From Aurantibacter_A sp039941195 (GTDB lineage: Bacteria; Bacteroidota; Bacteroidia; Flavobacteriales; Flavobacteriaceae): a stretch of DNA of 64,000 nucleotides. Shown here piece by piece: positions 44,319 to 53,235 of this stretch (position 1 is the stretch's first letter; the number at the start of each line of letters is the position of its first letter). The translations under genes were made by a program, and so were the position numbers. The stretch lies in the NCBI RefSeq assembly GCF_039941195.1, contig NZ_JBDVFA010000010.1, positions 11,894 to 75,893 of the forward strand. The letters are read 5' to 3'. Below the pieces are notes generated by a model. The model made no database searches. It was given only the letters and a program-made list of their open reading frames with translations, and was not told the origin of the DNA.

Positions 44319-47300
44319 ATGAACATGCCTAGTAAATTCTTAAAATGCAAAAAGAATAATAGTAAAAACCTTTGGTTGGCACTAGTGTTCATATTTCAAG
44401 CAATTGTTTTACAAGCTCAATGTGATATAACGAATTTCACTGCCACTCCAATAGTCGGTGCCTGTGTTCAAGACGCAAGTATTGATATACAAATTACAGG
44501 AGCAACAGATTGTACTACTGTACCAACTTTTGCAGAAATTTTTGAATCAGAATCTTCTACAGCTCTTAATCTAATAACCTTATCGACGTCTGGTACAGGT
44601 ACATTTCCAAACCTTAGACCCGGTAGTTATGATGTAGTCCTACGACAAGGCAATGACTCGTCGTCTCAAGAAGGAATTGAGGTGACTAGTACCTATACAC
44701 CTATGAGCCTGACACCAAGTGCAACCAATACCTCATGTAGTGCTACCGATACAAACAATCCCGCAAATGGAGCTGTTTCTTTAAGTGTTACTGGTGGTGT
44801 AGGTCCATTTACCTATCGTCTTATCTTAGATGGTACAGTAATTGAAACAGAAAATAATACTTCAGCTACAAGCCACAGCTTTTCAGGCTTAGCTCCAGCT
44901 GAATATAGAATTAGTGTTACTGATAATAGTGTGAGTTGTACTAGTTCTGAAACACGAAGTGTTACTGTAGCGGAAACTGTAAATATACCTATACAGTTTT
45001 ACTATGAACGAACCAGACCAGATGAAGACACCTGTGGCCTTGTAACTTATAGGTTAGCCATAACCTATGGTAATAAACTTGGCTTAGCTCTGGGTACCGC
45101 TGCTAGTGCAACCCTAAACGGAGGTGCAACTATTTACGCCGATCTCATTAGTAATAATACCAATACTGTTTACGATTTTACAGGCTTAACACCGGGCGAT
45201 GTATTAACAAATATTCAGGTAAGTGATATTTGTAATGCAATTACACGACCGGATTTAGTATTAGCAACTTTACCAGATGATTATTTAGATGTTAGCTTGG
45301 AAGCTTCAAAAACAGAAGATTGTCTTGATGGGGTAAATATTAATGTGGAAGCGCAAGTAGATGGAGGGCTTCCCGAAGGAAGAATTGCTTATACTTTTCA
45401 AGTATCAAATACATTAAGTGTGTATAAAGAGGAGCCTGCAGGTTCTGGAAGTTTTGTGCTTCTTGAAACTAGAAATAATGTTCGTTTTCTAAGTAACTCA
45501 GGTGGTAGAGCGACTTTTACATTTGACGATCCCACCGCGACTTACCAAATTGTAGCTGAAGACGACTGCCATAGGGTGGAGCGAATTATAACACCAGATG
45601 TTACTTATGAAAATCCCTTATTTAAAATAGGATTAGAAGAAGGTCCGAGTCTTTTAGAAGGAACTTCTGCAATAAACATTAGAAAAACACAAACTAACGG
45701 AAATCTTACTCATTGGGCACAATTAGACCCTTTAAATTACCCAATAACCGCAACAATTACTCGTACTGATGGAAGTTCAAATATTGTTATAAACCCAAAC
45801 CAGCCCTACACTTTAGCAGGTTCTTATAGTTATGATTTCCCAATGACCGCAGTTTATGTGGATAATCCAAATGAATCCGCAGATACTAAAGGTTGGTATT
45901 ATGGTCCAAATATCGGTAATCTACCCATTGGTGAATATGAAGTGTTATTTACCGATTCTTGTGGTGATACTTTTACCCAAACTATCGATTTGACAGCACC
46001 TGTAACTTATAATCCAAGTATTACATTTAATCAAGGATGCGCTGCCGCTGATATTGTTTTTGATATGGGAGACTCTAATGTAATTGATGAATCCGAAACC
46101 ACCTTATATGAGAATAATAACGGTGAGTTAGGGGCATTAGTTCGCAATAGCTCAGAAAACCCAGATGAAGCTAATTCAGGGCAGTTTAGTTCGATTCCAC
46201 CAGGTGACTATATCATCCATTTCGATGATTTGGTGTTTAGAGAATTCATACCTGGGAGGGCTTATCAAGATTGGACCAATTTCGATGCAGCTCTTAATGC
46301 ATTCGAAAGAATGGAATATCAAGTAGCTGTAACGGTACCTGAATATGAACAAATGTCTTTTTATTCTATAAGTTTCTTCTGCGATAGTGCAGATGATAAC
46401 TCTGGTATTCTAGGTATCATGGCCAGAGGTATTCCTGTAGGTGAAACAACCTACAGTATTTGGGAGGATACTCTAGACCCCGAAATTGATGCTCCAACCC
46501 AAACATATACAACTACAGATTCTACAGAATTAGAATATGTGTTTCAAAACCTAAGTGTAGGTACCTATATAATTAGGGTTAGTAATGAGTGTGGTTATAC
46601 GCAAGAAATTAAAACGTTACAACATGGGCCATTTATTTTTCCTGAAACTGATCCGAATCCCCTAGTCATATGTCCTGGTGAAACTTCAACTATGTTTGTA
46701 GCACTACCAAATATTTTATTCGACTTTGCTTGGACGGATTCTTCGGGCACAGCCTTAGGTAATGAAAACACATTAGAAGTGACTCCAAACCAAACTGAAA
46801 CGTATACCGTTTACTATTCTCTAAAACCGTCTTTTGGATGTACCAATTCACCTGAAGGACCTTATGAATTAGAAGTTGAAGTTTATGAAAGTGCTGAGTT
46901 AATTGGAATTCCAACAACAACATGTTCAGAAGATAATTCTTCCTATACGCTAAGTTTTGAAGTATCTGGTGAAGCACCTTTTATAGCATCTGGTACTGGC
47001 GCTCCTGGAATATGGGAAGGTAATATATGGACTTCAGATAATATTGATATTTCTTTAGATTATAATATTACAATACAAGACGCAAATGAATGCACTGCCG
47101 ATATGTTAGTTGTTAATGGCCTTGCTCCAACAGATTGCGTTGAAGATTGTGTACTAAAAGTTAATAACCTATTTACTCCTCTTGAGGTAGACGGTATAAA
47201 TGATTTTTTCACTATAGAATGCATTGAGAATTATCCAGATAGTACATTAAAAATATTTAATAGATGGGGCGTTTTAGTCTATGAAACAACAAATTACTTA

Positions 47301-47435
47301 AACACTTGGGATGGCGAGTCTACTGGGAGGGCTACGCTGAGTAGCAACAATAAGGTGCCCGCAGGAACCTATTACTATGTTCTGGATTTAAAAATAAATG
47401 AAGAACCAATTACAGGATGGTTATTTCTAAACTAA
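44319..47435 (+). CDS. Large secreted protein with type B T9SS sorting domain
   Basis: 1038 residues. A hydrophobic signal (about 16-34, ending VLQAQ) is followed by a long beta-rich region with repeated Ig/SprB-like patterns (GPFTYRLILDGTVI, FSGLAPAEYRISVTD; FTGLTPGDVLT) and many Cys near domain ends. The last 90 residues are the gliding-motility-associated type B C-terminal domain: VNNLFTPLEVDGINDFF, LKIFNRWGVLVYE, WDGES and PAGTYYYVLDLK. Such proteins cross the outer membrane by type IX secretion and stay on the surface. The PorP/SprF-like gene needed for type B cargo follows at once. Confidence 0.9.
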   Translation: MNMPSKFLKCKKNNSKNLWLALVFIFQAIVLQAQCDITNFTATPIVGACVQDASIDIQITGATDCTTVPTFAEIFESESSTALNLITLSTSGTGTFPNLRPGSYDVVLRQGNDSSSQEGIEVTSTYTPMSLTPSATNTSCSATDTNNPANGAVSLSVTGGVGPFTYRLILDGTVIETENNTSATSHSFSGLAPAEYRISVTDNSVSCTSSETRSVTVAETVNIPIQFYYERTRPDEDTCGLVTYRLAITYGNKLGLALGTAASATLNGGATIYADLISNNTNTVYDFTGLTPGDVLTNIQVSDICNAITRPDLVLATLPDDYLDVSLEASKTEDCLDGVNINVEAQVDGGLPEGRIAYTFQVSNTLSVYKEEPAGSGSFVLLETRNNVRFLSNSGGRATFTFDDPTATYQIVAEDDCHRVERIITPDVTYENPLFKIGLEEGPSLLEGTSAINIRKTQTNGNLTHWAQLDPLNYPITATITRTDGSSNIVINPNQPYTLAGSYSYDFPMTAVYVDNPNESADTKGWYYGPNIGNLPIGEYEVLFTDSCGDTFTQTIDLTAPVTYNPSITFNQGCAAADIVFDMGDSNVIDESETTLYENNNGELGALVRNSSENPDEANSGQFSSIPPGDYIIHFDDLVFREFIPGRAYQDWTNFDAALNAFERMEYQVAVTVPEYEQMSFYSISFFCDSADDNSGILGIMARGIPVGETTYSIWEDTLDPEIDAPTQTYTTTDSTELEYVFQNLSVGTYIIRVSNECGYTQEIKTLQHGPFIFPETDPNPLVICPGETSTMFVALPNILFDFAWTDSSGTALGNENTLEVTPNQTETYTVYYSLKPSFGCTNSPEGPYELEVEVYESAELIGIPTTTCSEDNSSYTLSFEVSGEAPFIASGTGAPGIWEGNIWTSDNIDISLDYNITIQDANECTADMLVVNGLAPTDCVEDCVLKVNNLFTPLEVDGINDFFTIECIENYPDSTLKIFNRWGVLVYETTNYLNTWDGESTGRATLSSNNKVPAGTYYYVLDLKINEEPITGWLFLN

Positions 47436-47467
47436 CAAGTGGATTGAATACATAAAACGAATAAAAG

Positions 47468-48409
47468 ATGAATTTAAAAATATTCACATTAAAAACCATA
47501 GCACTGCTTTTGCTTGCCTTTACTTTTTCGGAAGAAACGAAAGCACAACAAGATCCGCAATACACTCAGTACATGTACAATACAATGTCTGTAAATCCGG
47601 GTTATTCTGGTACAAGAGGAAATTTTAGCATTTTTGGATTACATCGTTCACAATGGTTAGGTATCGATGGTGCTCCGCAAACACAATCTTTAGGTATTGA
47701 ATCTCCTTTAAGTAATAATGTAGGATTAGGGTTAAATATTGTAAATGACAATCTAGGCCCAGCACAACGCTTTCAGGCCGATGGCAATTTTTCTTATACT
47801 ATTAAGACAGGACTAGAAACTAATTTATCATTCGGATTAAAAGCGGGAATTCGATATTTAGATGTTGATTTTTCAAAAGGAACTGCCGCTCAACAAAATG
47901 ATCCCAATTTAACGGATATAGATTCTAAGCTTTCCCCTGCTGTTGGACTTGGTTTCTATTATCATCATACCACTAAATGGTATGTGGGTTTATCACTACC
48001 AAACATTTTAACAACAAAATATTATAGTGATGTTCAAGAAGATGTTGCACAAGAGCGTTTGCATTTCTTTTTAATAGCAGGTTATGTATTTGATATTAAT
48101 GATAACCTGAAATTTAAACCAGCACTTTTAAGCAAAATCGTATCTGGAGCACCATTATCAGCAGATATTTCGGCTAACTTCTTATATAAGGAAAAGTTGA
48201 CATTAGGGGTTAGTTATAGATTAAGTGATGCAGTTAGTGGTTTAGCAGGCTTTCAGATAACAGATGGACTTTTTGCAGGCTACGCGTATGATTTTACAAC
48301 TAGTGGACTCACAAATGGATTAAGTAGTGGCTCACATGAAATTATGCTACGCTTTGATCTTGCTAAATCAAAAAAAATAATAAGAATAGTTTCTCCAAGA
48401 TTCTATTAA
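47468..48409 (+). CDS. PorP/SprF family type IX secretion membrane protein
   Basis: 313 residues with signal peptide (about 1-26) and the family start QQDPQYTQYMYNTMSVNPGYSGTRG-like, followed by an outer-membrane barrel of about 14 strands (GLGLNIVNDNLGPAQRF, SFGLKAGIRYLDVDFSKG) and a basic end. SprF-type proteins are needed for secretion or surface attachment of the type B cargo encoded beside them, here the 1038-aa protein 32 bases upstream. Several paralogues per genome are normal, so this one is probably dedicated to that cargo. Confidence 0.92.
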   Translation: MNLKIFTLKTIALLLLAFTFSEETKAQQDPQYTQYMYNTMSVNPGYSGTRGNFSIFGLHRSQWLGIDGAPQTQSLGIESPLSNNVGLGLNIVNDNLGPAQRFQADGNFSYTIKTGLETNLSFGLKAGIRYLDVDFSKGTAAQQNDPNLTDIDSKLSPAVGLGFYYHHTTKWYVGLSLPNILTTKYYSDVQEDVAQERLHFFLIAGYVFDINDNLKFKPALLSKIVSGAPLSADISANFLYKEKLTLGVSYRLSDAVSGLAGFQITDGLFAGYAYDFTTSGLTNGLSSGSHEIMLRFDLAKSKKIIRIVSPRFY

Positions 48410-48420
48410 TATATAAAATT

Positions 48421-50331
48421 ATGGATAAGTTAAAAATATTATTGTTTTTAGGGCTTTGCCTTTCCTTTTCAATTTCATTTGCTCAAACGTCAAAAGAAGC
48501 AGATTTCTATTTTAGAGAATTTAGTTACGTAAAATCTGCTGAGGCATATAAGGCTCTTGTAAAAAAAGGAGACTCTTCTCAAATAACCATTGAACGTTTA
48601 GCCGATTCATATTACAATAATGCAAAAATAGAGGAAGCTAAAACTTGGTTTGCTGTATTGATTGAGAAATACAAAAATGATGTTTCAAGTGAGTATTTTT
48701 ATAAATATGCACAAGTACTAAAGGCATCAGGAGATGAAACTAAATCTACAGAATTCTTTAATCAATTTGCAACATTAGTCCCAGACGATATCAGATCACT
48801 ACATATCCGTAATGGTTTAAAGCTTGAGGAAAATAGTCTAGTTTCATATAAGAACTTAAAAAATTTAGATATAAATACACAGTATTCAGATATTAATGGA
48901 TTTGCATATAATAATGCGTTGTTTATATTTTCAACTAGGCCGAACACAAATCAAGATTCCGAAATATATAAATGGAATAAGCAACCATTTTTTGATATTT
49001 ACAATGGACAAATTGATGATTCCAATGAAATAATAGGGTTGGAGAAATTAAAAGGTAGTATAAATGCAAAGTACCATGAAGCCACTTTGGTGATAACAAA
49101 AGACGGTAATACAATGTATTTTACTAGAGATAATTCAAAATCAATTCGATTAGGAAAAACAAAAGACGAAACCATGAATCTTAAGCTATATAAAGCAGAA
49201 TTAGTTGATGGAATTTGGACGAACATATCAGAATTACCTTTCAATAGTGATGAATATTCTACAGGACAACCGACCTTAAGCCCAGACGAGAAAACACTTT
49301 ACTTTATTTCAAATATGCCTGGTGGTATTGGTGGAACAGACGTTTATAAGGTCGCTATTAAAGAAAATGGTTTTGGTAAACCAATAAACTTAGGAAATAA
49401 CGTAAATACCCAAGGCACTGAAATGTTTCCTTTTATAACTGATGATAATACGTTGTATTTTTCGTCTAATGGACGCGTGGGATTAGGTTTGTTAGATGTT
49501 TATAAAATAGGCTTAGATAATATTTTAGAAAATTCAGTTTATAATTTGGGACAGCCAATTAATAGTAATATGGATGATTTTGCTTTTACCATAAAAGACG
49601 AAAAGGTTGGATATTTAGCTTCAAATAGGACTAATGGAAAAGGTGATGATGATATATATGCATTCGATATTGAAGAAATATGCTTAGAAAGTATAGCTGG
49701 TACTATTTATAATAAGCATACTAAGGAACCATTATCAAATGCAACTGTTAAACTTATTGATGCTAGTGGAAAAGTGCTAGAAACGGTAACCACTAAAGAA
49801 GATGGAGTTTATGTTTTTTCTGAACAGCAATGCGAACAAACTTTTACAGTACGCGCTGATAAACCAGATTTCGAAAGTGATATGAGTAAAGTAACACTAT
49901 TATCTGAAAACGGAAAAGTTAGAAAAGTAGACTTAAACTTGTTTTTACAACCATTAATCATAGATAATCAGATAGTAGTTAATCCGATATATTTTGATTA
50001 CGATAAATATGATATTCTACCTAAAGCTGCTTATGAACTAGATAAAGTAATTTCGGTTTTAAATAACCATCCTGAAATGATTATAAAAATAGAGGCTCAT
50101 ACTGATTCTAGAGGATCAGATAGTTACAACAGGAAGTTATCCGATCTAAGGGCAAAATCTACACAGGATTATATTTTTTCCAAAGGCATAGAAAAAAATA
50201 GAATTGAAAGTGCTATTGGTTATGGTGAAGCGCAATTAGTAAATAAATGTAGCAACAATGTTGAATGTTCCGAAGAAGATCACCAAGCTAATAGAAGATC
50301 ATTATTTATCATTTTAAATTTAAATGAATAA
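48421..50331 (+). CDS. OmpA-family protein with TPR, PD40 propeller and regulatory-like domain (PorE-like)
   Basis: 636 residues: signal peptide (about 1-21, SFAQ), TPR-like helices (25-130), a WD40-like PD40 propeller (about 150-410, with FSTRPNTNQDSEIY, YFTRDNSKS, TLSPDEKTLYFISNMPGGIGGTDVY, FSSNGRVGLGLLDVY), a carboxypeptidase-regulatory-like fold (about 420-500, AGTIYNKHTKEPLSNATVKL) and an OmpA domain (about 520-636) with the peptidoglycan contact EAHTDSRGSDSYNRKLSDLRAKS. This architecture is that of PorE, which anchors T9SS parts to the cell wall. It follows the SprF gene by 11 bases and closes the operon. Confidence 0.88.
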   Translation: MDKLKILLFLGLCLSFSISFAQTSKEADFYFREFSYVKSAEAYKALVKKGDSSQITIERLADSYYNNAKIEEAKTWFAVLIEKYKNDVSSEYFYKYAQVLKASGDETKSTEFFNQFATLVPDDIRSLHIRNGLKLEENSLVSYKNLKNLDINTQYSDINGFAYNNALFIFSTRPNTNQDSEIYKWNKQPFFDIYNGQIDDSNEIIGLEKLKGSINAKYHEATLVITKDGNTMYFTRDNSKSIRLGKTKDETMNLKLYKAELVDGIWTNISELPFNSDEYSTGQPTLSPDEKTLYFISNMPGGIGGTDVYKVAIKENGFGKPINLGNNVNTQGTEMFPFITDDNTLYFSSNGRVGLGLLDVYKIGLDNILENSVYNLGQPINSNMDDFAFTIKDEKVGYLASNRTNGKGDDDIYAFDIEEICLESIAGTIYNKHTKEPLSNATVKLIDASGKVLETVTTKEDGVYVFSEQQCEQTFTVRADKPDFESDMSKVTLLSENGKVRKVDLNLFLQPLIIDNQIVVNPIYFDYDKYDILPKAAYELDKVISVLNNHPEMIIKIEAHTDSRGSDSYNRKLSDLRAKSTQDYIFSKGIEKNRIESAIGYGEAQLVNKCSNNVECSEEDHQANRRSLFIILNLNE

Positions 50332-50374
50332 CTTTTAAGTAATTTAAAAATTACCTTCTTATATAATCTATATT

Positions 50375-50408
50375 AAAACTAACAAGGGTTTACTCATGTT
50401 AGTTTTTT
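50375..50408 (+). terminator. Rho-independent terminator of the type IX operon
   Basis: A perfect 10-base stem (50375-50384 with 50397-50406), 12-base loop, and a run of seven T residues from 50403. It lies 44 bases after the stop of the OmpA-family gene. Confidence 0.85.
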
Positions 50409-50463
50409 TGCTTTAAAAAGTTTCAATATTTTAAATGATTTTTCAAAAAACGTATTTAAACTA

Positions 50464-50495
50464 AAAAGAGTCCTTTCTTTCGAAAAGACTCTTTT
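50464..50495 (-). terminator. Probable terminator for the serine hydrolase gene
   Basis: A 9-base stem AAAAGAGTC/GACTCTTTT (50464-50472 with 50487-50495) with a loop that holds its own TTTCGAAA palindrome. The minus strand carries a T run after it. It is 180 bases past the stop of the minus-strand gene, so the link is not certain. Confidence 0.6.
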
Positions 50496-50582
50496 ACGAG
50501 AACACTATATGAAAATGAAAAAATTAACTCCGTTTTAATTACAGTGTAAACATACCGTGATCTTAGATGATTTTTTAATTAA

Positions 50583-50631
50583 TGTTGTGAAGTGAAGTAA
50601 AAATGTTGTGACAACACAATATTTTGTTGTG
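50583..50631. repeat. Three TGTTGTG direct repeats at exact 21-base spacing
   Basis: TGTTGTG begins at 50583, 50604 and 50625. The second copy is followed directly by ACAACA, forming the palindrome TGTTGT-G-ACAACA, and ACACAA (50615-50620)/TTGTGT (50627-50632) form another inverted repeat. A 21-base phase is two helical turns, the spacing used by LytTR-type regulators, but the location in a convergent 3' spacer is unexpected. Confidence 0.6.
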
Positions 50632-50677
50632 TAGGAAAAATCTTTCTTTTTTAAAATTGTGGAATATACTAAAAATG

Positions 50678-52009
50678 CTAATTTATTGCTGCGGAAAGTT
50701 CCCCTAAAAACTTATTTACATCAAAAAGTGGTTCTTGTCCTAATCCGGTTCTTACAACAACCAAATCTTTAGAAGGAATTATATATACTCGTTGTCCTTG
50801 AAATCCATTAACTGAATACATATCTCTAGGAACATCAGGATATTTACCACCTGCATTTAACCAAAAATGAGCACCGTAAACGCCATCCGAATTTTTGGTA
50901 GGTCTACTAACGTAGTCCGTCCATTCGGGAGCAAATAATTGCGTTTCATTCCAATTTCCACGATGTAAATAAAGCAACCCAAATTTTGCCCAGTCACGTG
51001 TCGTTGCCCATCCATAAGAGGATCCAACAAAATTCCCAGCAATGTCAGCTTCCATAATCATGGAGTTCATTCCAATTTTATCAATTAATTCCTGATATGG
51101 AAAATCTACATATTCCTGATGCGTTTTAAACTGATCTCTTAATATTCCTGATAACAAATTAGTTGTACCCGAAGAGTAATTCCATATTTCTGTTGGTGCT
51201 GCAATAGCTTCCTTGTTCATCTGTACAGAGGGCATATCTGCCTCCATAAAAAGCATTTTTGTAACGTCAGAAATACTTGCATAATCCTCTTCCCATTCAA
51301 GCCCACTTTGCATACGTAATAAATTGTTTAATGTGATGCTTTTACGTTCATCATTTTTCCAAGATGCAACTGGGGCAGGCGATGTGACATCCAATTTTCC
51401 TTGATATTCTAAAATTCCATATAAAGTAGCGAGTACGCTTTTAGTCATAGACCAACCCAAAATTCGAGTGTCCTTAGAAAACCCTTCAATGTATTCTTCA
51501 GCAATAATATGGTCTTTATAAATAACCATAACCGTACGTGTCATCTGTGTTTCATAATCAGAAAGAACACCATTTATAGCATTGTTTATTCCATCATAAT
51601 TGATATTTGTAAAAACAGAATCTTTTGTTCCCGAATTACCATATGGAAAAGGTAAATTATTTTCCAAAATTGATCTTCTGGGCACAGGTAGTTTAATAGT
51701 AGCGTCATATCCATCGGTTATCAAAGCACAACCTAATCCTTCACGGCATACCGTTTCTCTAGGCATTAAATCGTAAACTGAAGCAGTTACATTTTCACCT
51801 TCAACCTTAGACAATTCTGCCAATTTAATCAACGGCATGTTGTTGTCATTATTTATTATATCAGAATAATCCCGATGTGCAATAAAATGTGAAGAAGCTA
51901 AATTTTTGGATGCATAACCAGAAATAAAATTTAATTTGGGGTAATTAAAAAATATAGCAATACCCAATAAAACTAGTATTACAAGCAGAATTCTTTTAAA
52001 TATCTTCAT
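50678..52009 (-). CDS. Serine hydrolase, beta-lactamase class C/6-aminohexanoate hydrolase-like
   Basis: 443 residues with one N-terminal membrane helix (about 5-22) and a large periplasmic domain. The SxxK nucleophile motif is Ser187-Met-Thr-Lys190 (GWSMTKSVLATLYG), and the second motif is Tyr278-Ser-Ser (IWNYSSGTTNLL) where class C beta-lactamases have YAN. This is the pattern of the EstB/nylon-oligomer-hydrolase-like branch of the family, which are esterases or amidases rather than resistance enzymes. Length fits that branch. Substrate unknown. It stands alone between a terminator and a 126-base spacer. Confidence 0.85.
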   Translation of the reverse strand: MKIFKRILLVILVLLGIAIFFNYPKLNFISGYASKNLASSHFIAHRDYSDIINNDNNMPLIKLAELSKVEGENVTASVYDLMPRETVCREGLGCALITDGYDATIKLPVPRRSILENNLPFPYGNSGTKDSVFTNINYDGINNAINGVLSDYETQMTRTVMVIYKDHIIAEEYIEGFSKDTRILGWSMTKSVLATLYGILEYQGKLDVTSPAPVASWKNDERKSITLNNLLRMQSGLEWEEDYASISDVTKMLFMEADMPSVQMNKEAIAAPTEIWNYSSGTTNLLSGILRDQFKTHQEYVDFPYQELIDKIGMNSMIMEADIAGNFVGSSYGWATTRDWAKFGLLYLHRGNWNETQLFAPEWTDYVSRPTKNSDGVYGAHFWLNAGGKYPDVPRDMYSVNGFQGQRVYIIPSKDLVVVRTGLGQEPLFDVNKFLGELSAAIN

Positions 52010-52135
52010 TTAGAATAAGGGAATTTTAGATAGCTAAGTTAATGAACTATCAAAAAAATTAAGCGTCATTTGTTATCTTTAAATAAAACAATCAATTTTT
52101 AGGATAGCTATAATTGCTTTTACTTACCAAATAAA

Positions 52136-52552
52136 ATGCGAAATTTATATTTCTTATCGATTAGTTGTTTATTGTTAATAGCTAGTTGTACACAAAAAAC
52201 TACTTACCAATGGAAATCACTAGAGGTAAAGATGTCTGCATATAATTCAGTAAAAGCACAAACTGACCATCAACCGAATATAGCAGCGTGGGGTGATACT
52301 TTAAAACCAGGTATGAAGTCCATTGCCGTATCACGTGATTTAATAGCTTTAGGACTTAAGTACAATACTAAAGTCCGAATTGCCGGACTTTCCGGAATCT
52401 ACCTTGTAAAAGACAAAATGAATGCTCGGTATAAAAATAGAATCGATATTTATATGGGAACAGATGTAGAAAGGGCTAAAGAATGGGGACAAAAAATAGT
52501 AAATATTAAATATGCTATCGAAGAATTAGAAAATGACAGTACTAGAAACTAA
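52136..52552 (+). CDS. 3D-domain lipoprotein (double-psi beta-barrel, MltA-like)
   Basis: 138 residues with lipobox IASC (Cys18). The remainder is a short double-psi beta-barrel of the 3D (Asp-Asp-Asp) family: MSAYNSVKAQTDHQPNIAAWGD near 33-54, IAVSRDLIALGL, and the C-terminal RYKNRIDIYMGTDVERAKEWG-type signature that contains the conserved Asp residues. Such domains occur in lytic transglycosylases and in resuscitation-promoting or Stps-like wall proteins. It overlaps the amidase gene by 20 bases, which supports a peptidoglycan role. Confidence 0.8.
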   Translation: MRNLYFLSISCLLLIASCTQKTTYQWKSLEVKMSAYNSVKAQTDHQPNIAAWGDTLKPGMKSIAVSRDLIALGLKYNTKVRIAGLSGIYLVKDKMNARYKNRIDIYMGTDVERAKEWGQKIVNIKYAIEELENDSTRN

Positions 52553-53234
52553 TAAAATCAAGAATTTACGCCGTAAGTATCAGTTATTTCTATACTTAAC
52601 ATGTTCAGTTATTTTTGTAAACTGTTCAACAGAAAGACAGATAATTGATAAGCCAATAATCTTTGATGATGAAAGAAATAACTTGACTTTAGCGTATTTG
52701 GAAGACCATTACGATTTAAAGCGAGAAAAACCAACAATTGTTCCCAAAATGATTGTACTGCATTGGACGGTAATACCAACATTTAAGGATTCTTTTGACT
52801 TTTTTAATCGTTCAACCTTATCCATAACTCGAGGTGATATTAGTAACGCTGGTGCGCTTAATGTTTCATCACAATTTATGGTAGATCGCGATGGTACTAT
52901 TTACAGACTTATGCCAGAAACCAAAATGGCTAGGCATGTAATAGGATTAAACCATTGTGCTATTGGCGTTGAAAATATTGGTGGTTCTGAAGATTTGCCA
53001 TTAACAGATGCTCAATTAAAATCGAATATTTGGTTAGTCGAGTACCTCGCCAAAAAATATAATATTGATTATGTAATTGGACATTACGAATACACACTAT
53101 TTGAAGATCATGAATTATGGTTAGAAAAGGATGACGGCTATCGTACTGAAAAAACGGATCCTGGTAAAGAATTTATGAAAAACGTACGTATAGCTACTAA
53201 AAGTATGAATTTTAAACAATTACCAAATAAGTAA
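52533..53234 (+). CDS. N-acetylmuramoyl-L-alanine amidase (Amidase_2), lipoprotein-like
   Basis: 233 residues starting at the ATG at 52533, inside the end of the preceding gene. A short basic start and hydrophobic stretch end at FVNC (Cys31), a possible lipobox. The Amidase_2/T7-lysozyme zinc site is present: His77 in IVLHWT, His184 in VIGHYEY, and Asp209 in KTDPGKEF in the place of the last ligand region; SSQFMVDRDGTIYRLMPETKMARH is also diagnostic. It cleaves the bond between MurNAc and L-Ala in the cell wall or in fragments. Second gene of a three-gene operon. Confidence 0.9.
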   Translation: MTVLETNKIKNLRRKYQLFLYLTCSVIFVNCSTERQIIDKPIIFDDERNNLTLAYLEDHYDLKREKPTIVPKMIVLHWTVIPTFKDSFDFFNRSTLSITRGDISNAGALNVSSQFMVDRDGTIYRLMPETKMARHVIGLNHCAIGVENIGGSEDLPLTDAQLKSNIWLVEYLAKKYNIDYVIGHYEYTLFEDHELWLEKDDGYRTEKTDPGKEFMKNVRIATKSMNFKQLPNK

Positions 53235-53235
53235 A

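Larger units (their letters stand above)
50332..50677. other. Convergent spacer with two hairpins and a phased heptamer repeat
   Basis: 346 bases without a supported gene between the OmpA-family gene and the serine hydrolase gene. It holds two terminators and three TGTTGTG heptamers spaced 21 bases apart (listed separately). A tiny MKMKKLTPF-type frame near 50508 is too short to call. Confidence 0.5.

Noticed and set aside
50678..52009. Beta-lactamase resistance gene
   Set aside because: SxxK is present, but YSS replaces the class C YxN motif and the length and anchor fit the esterase/6-aminohexanoate hydrolase branch.
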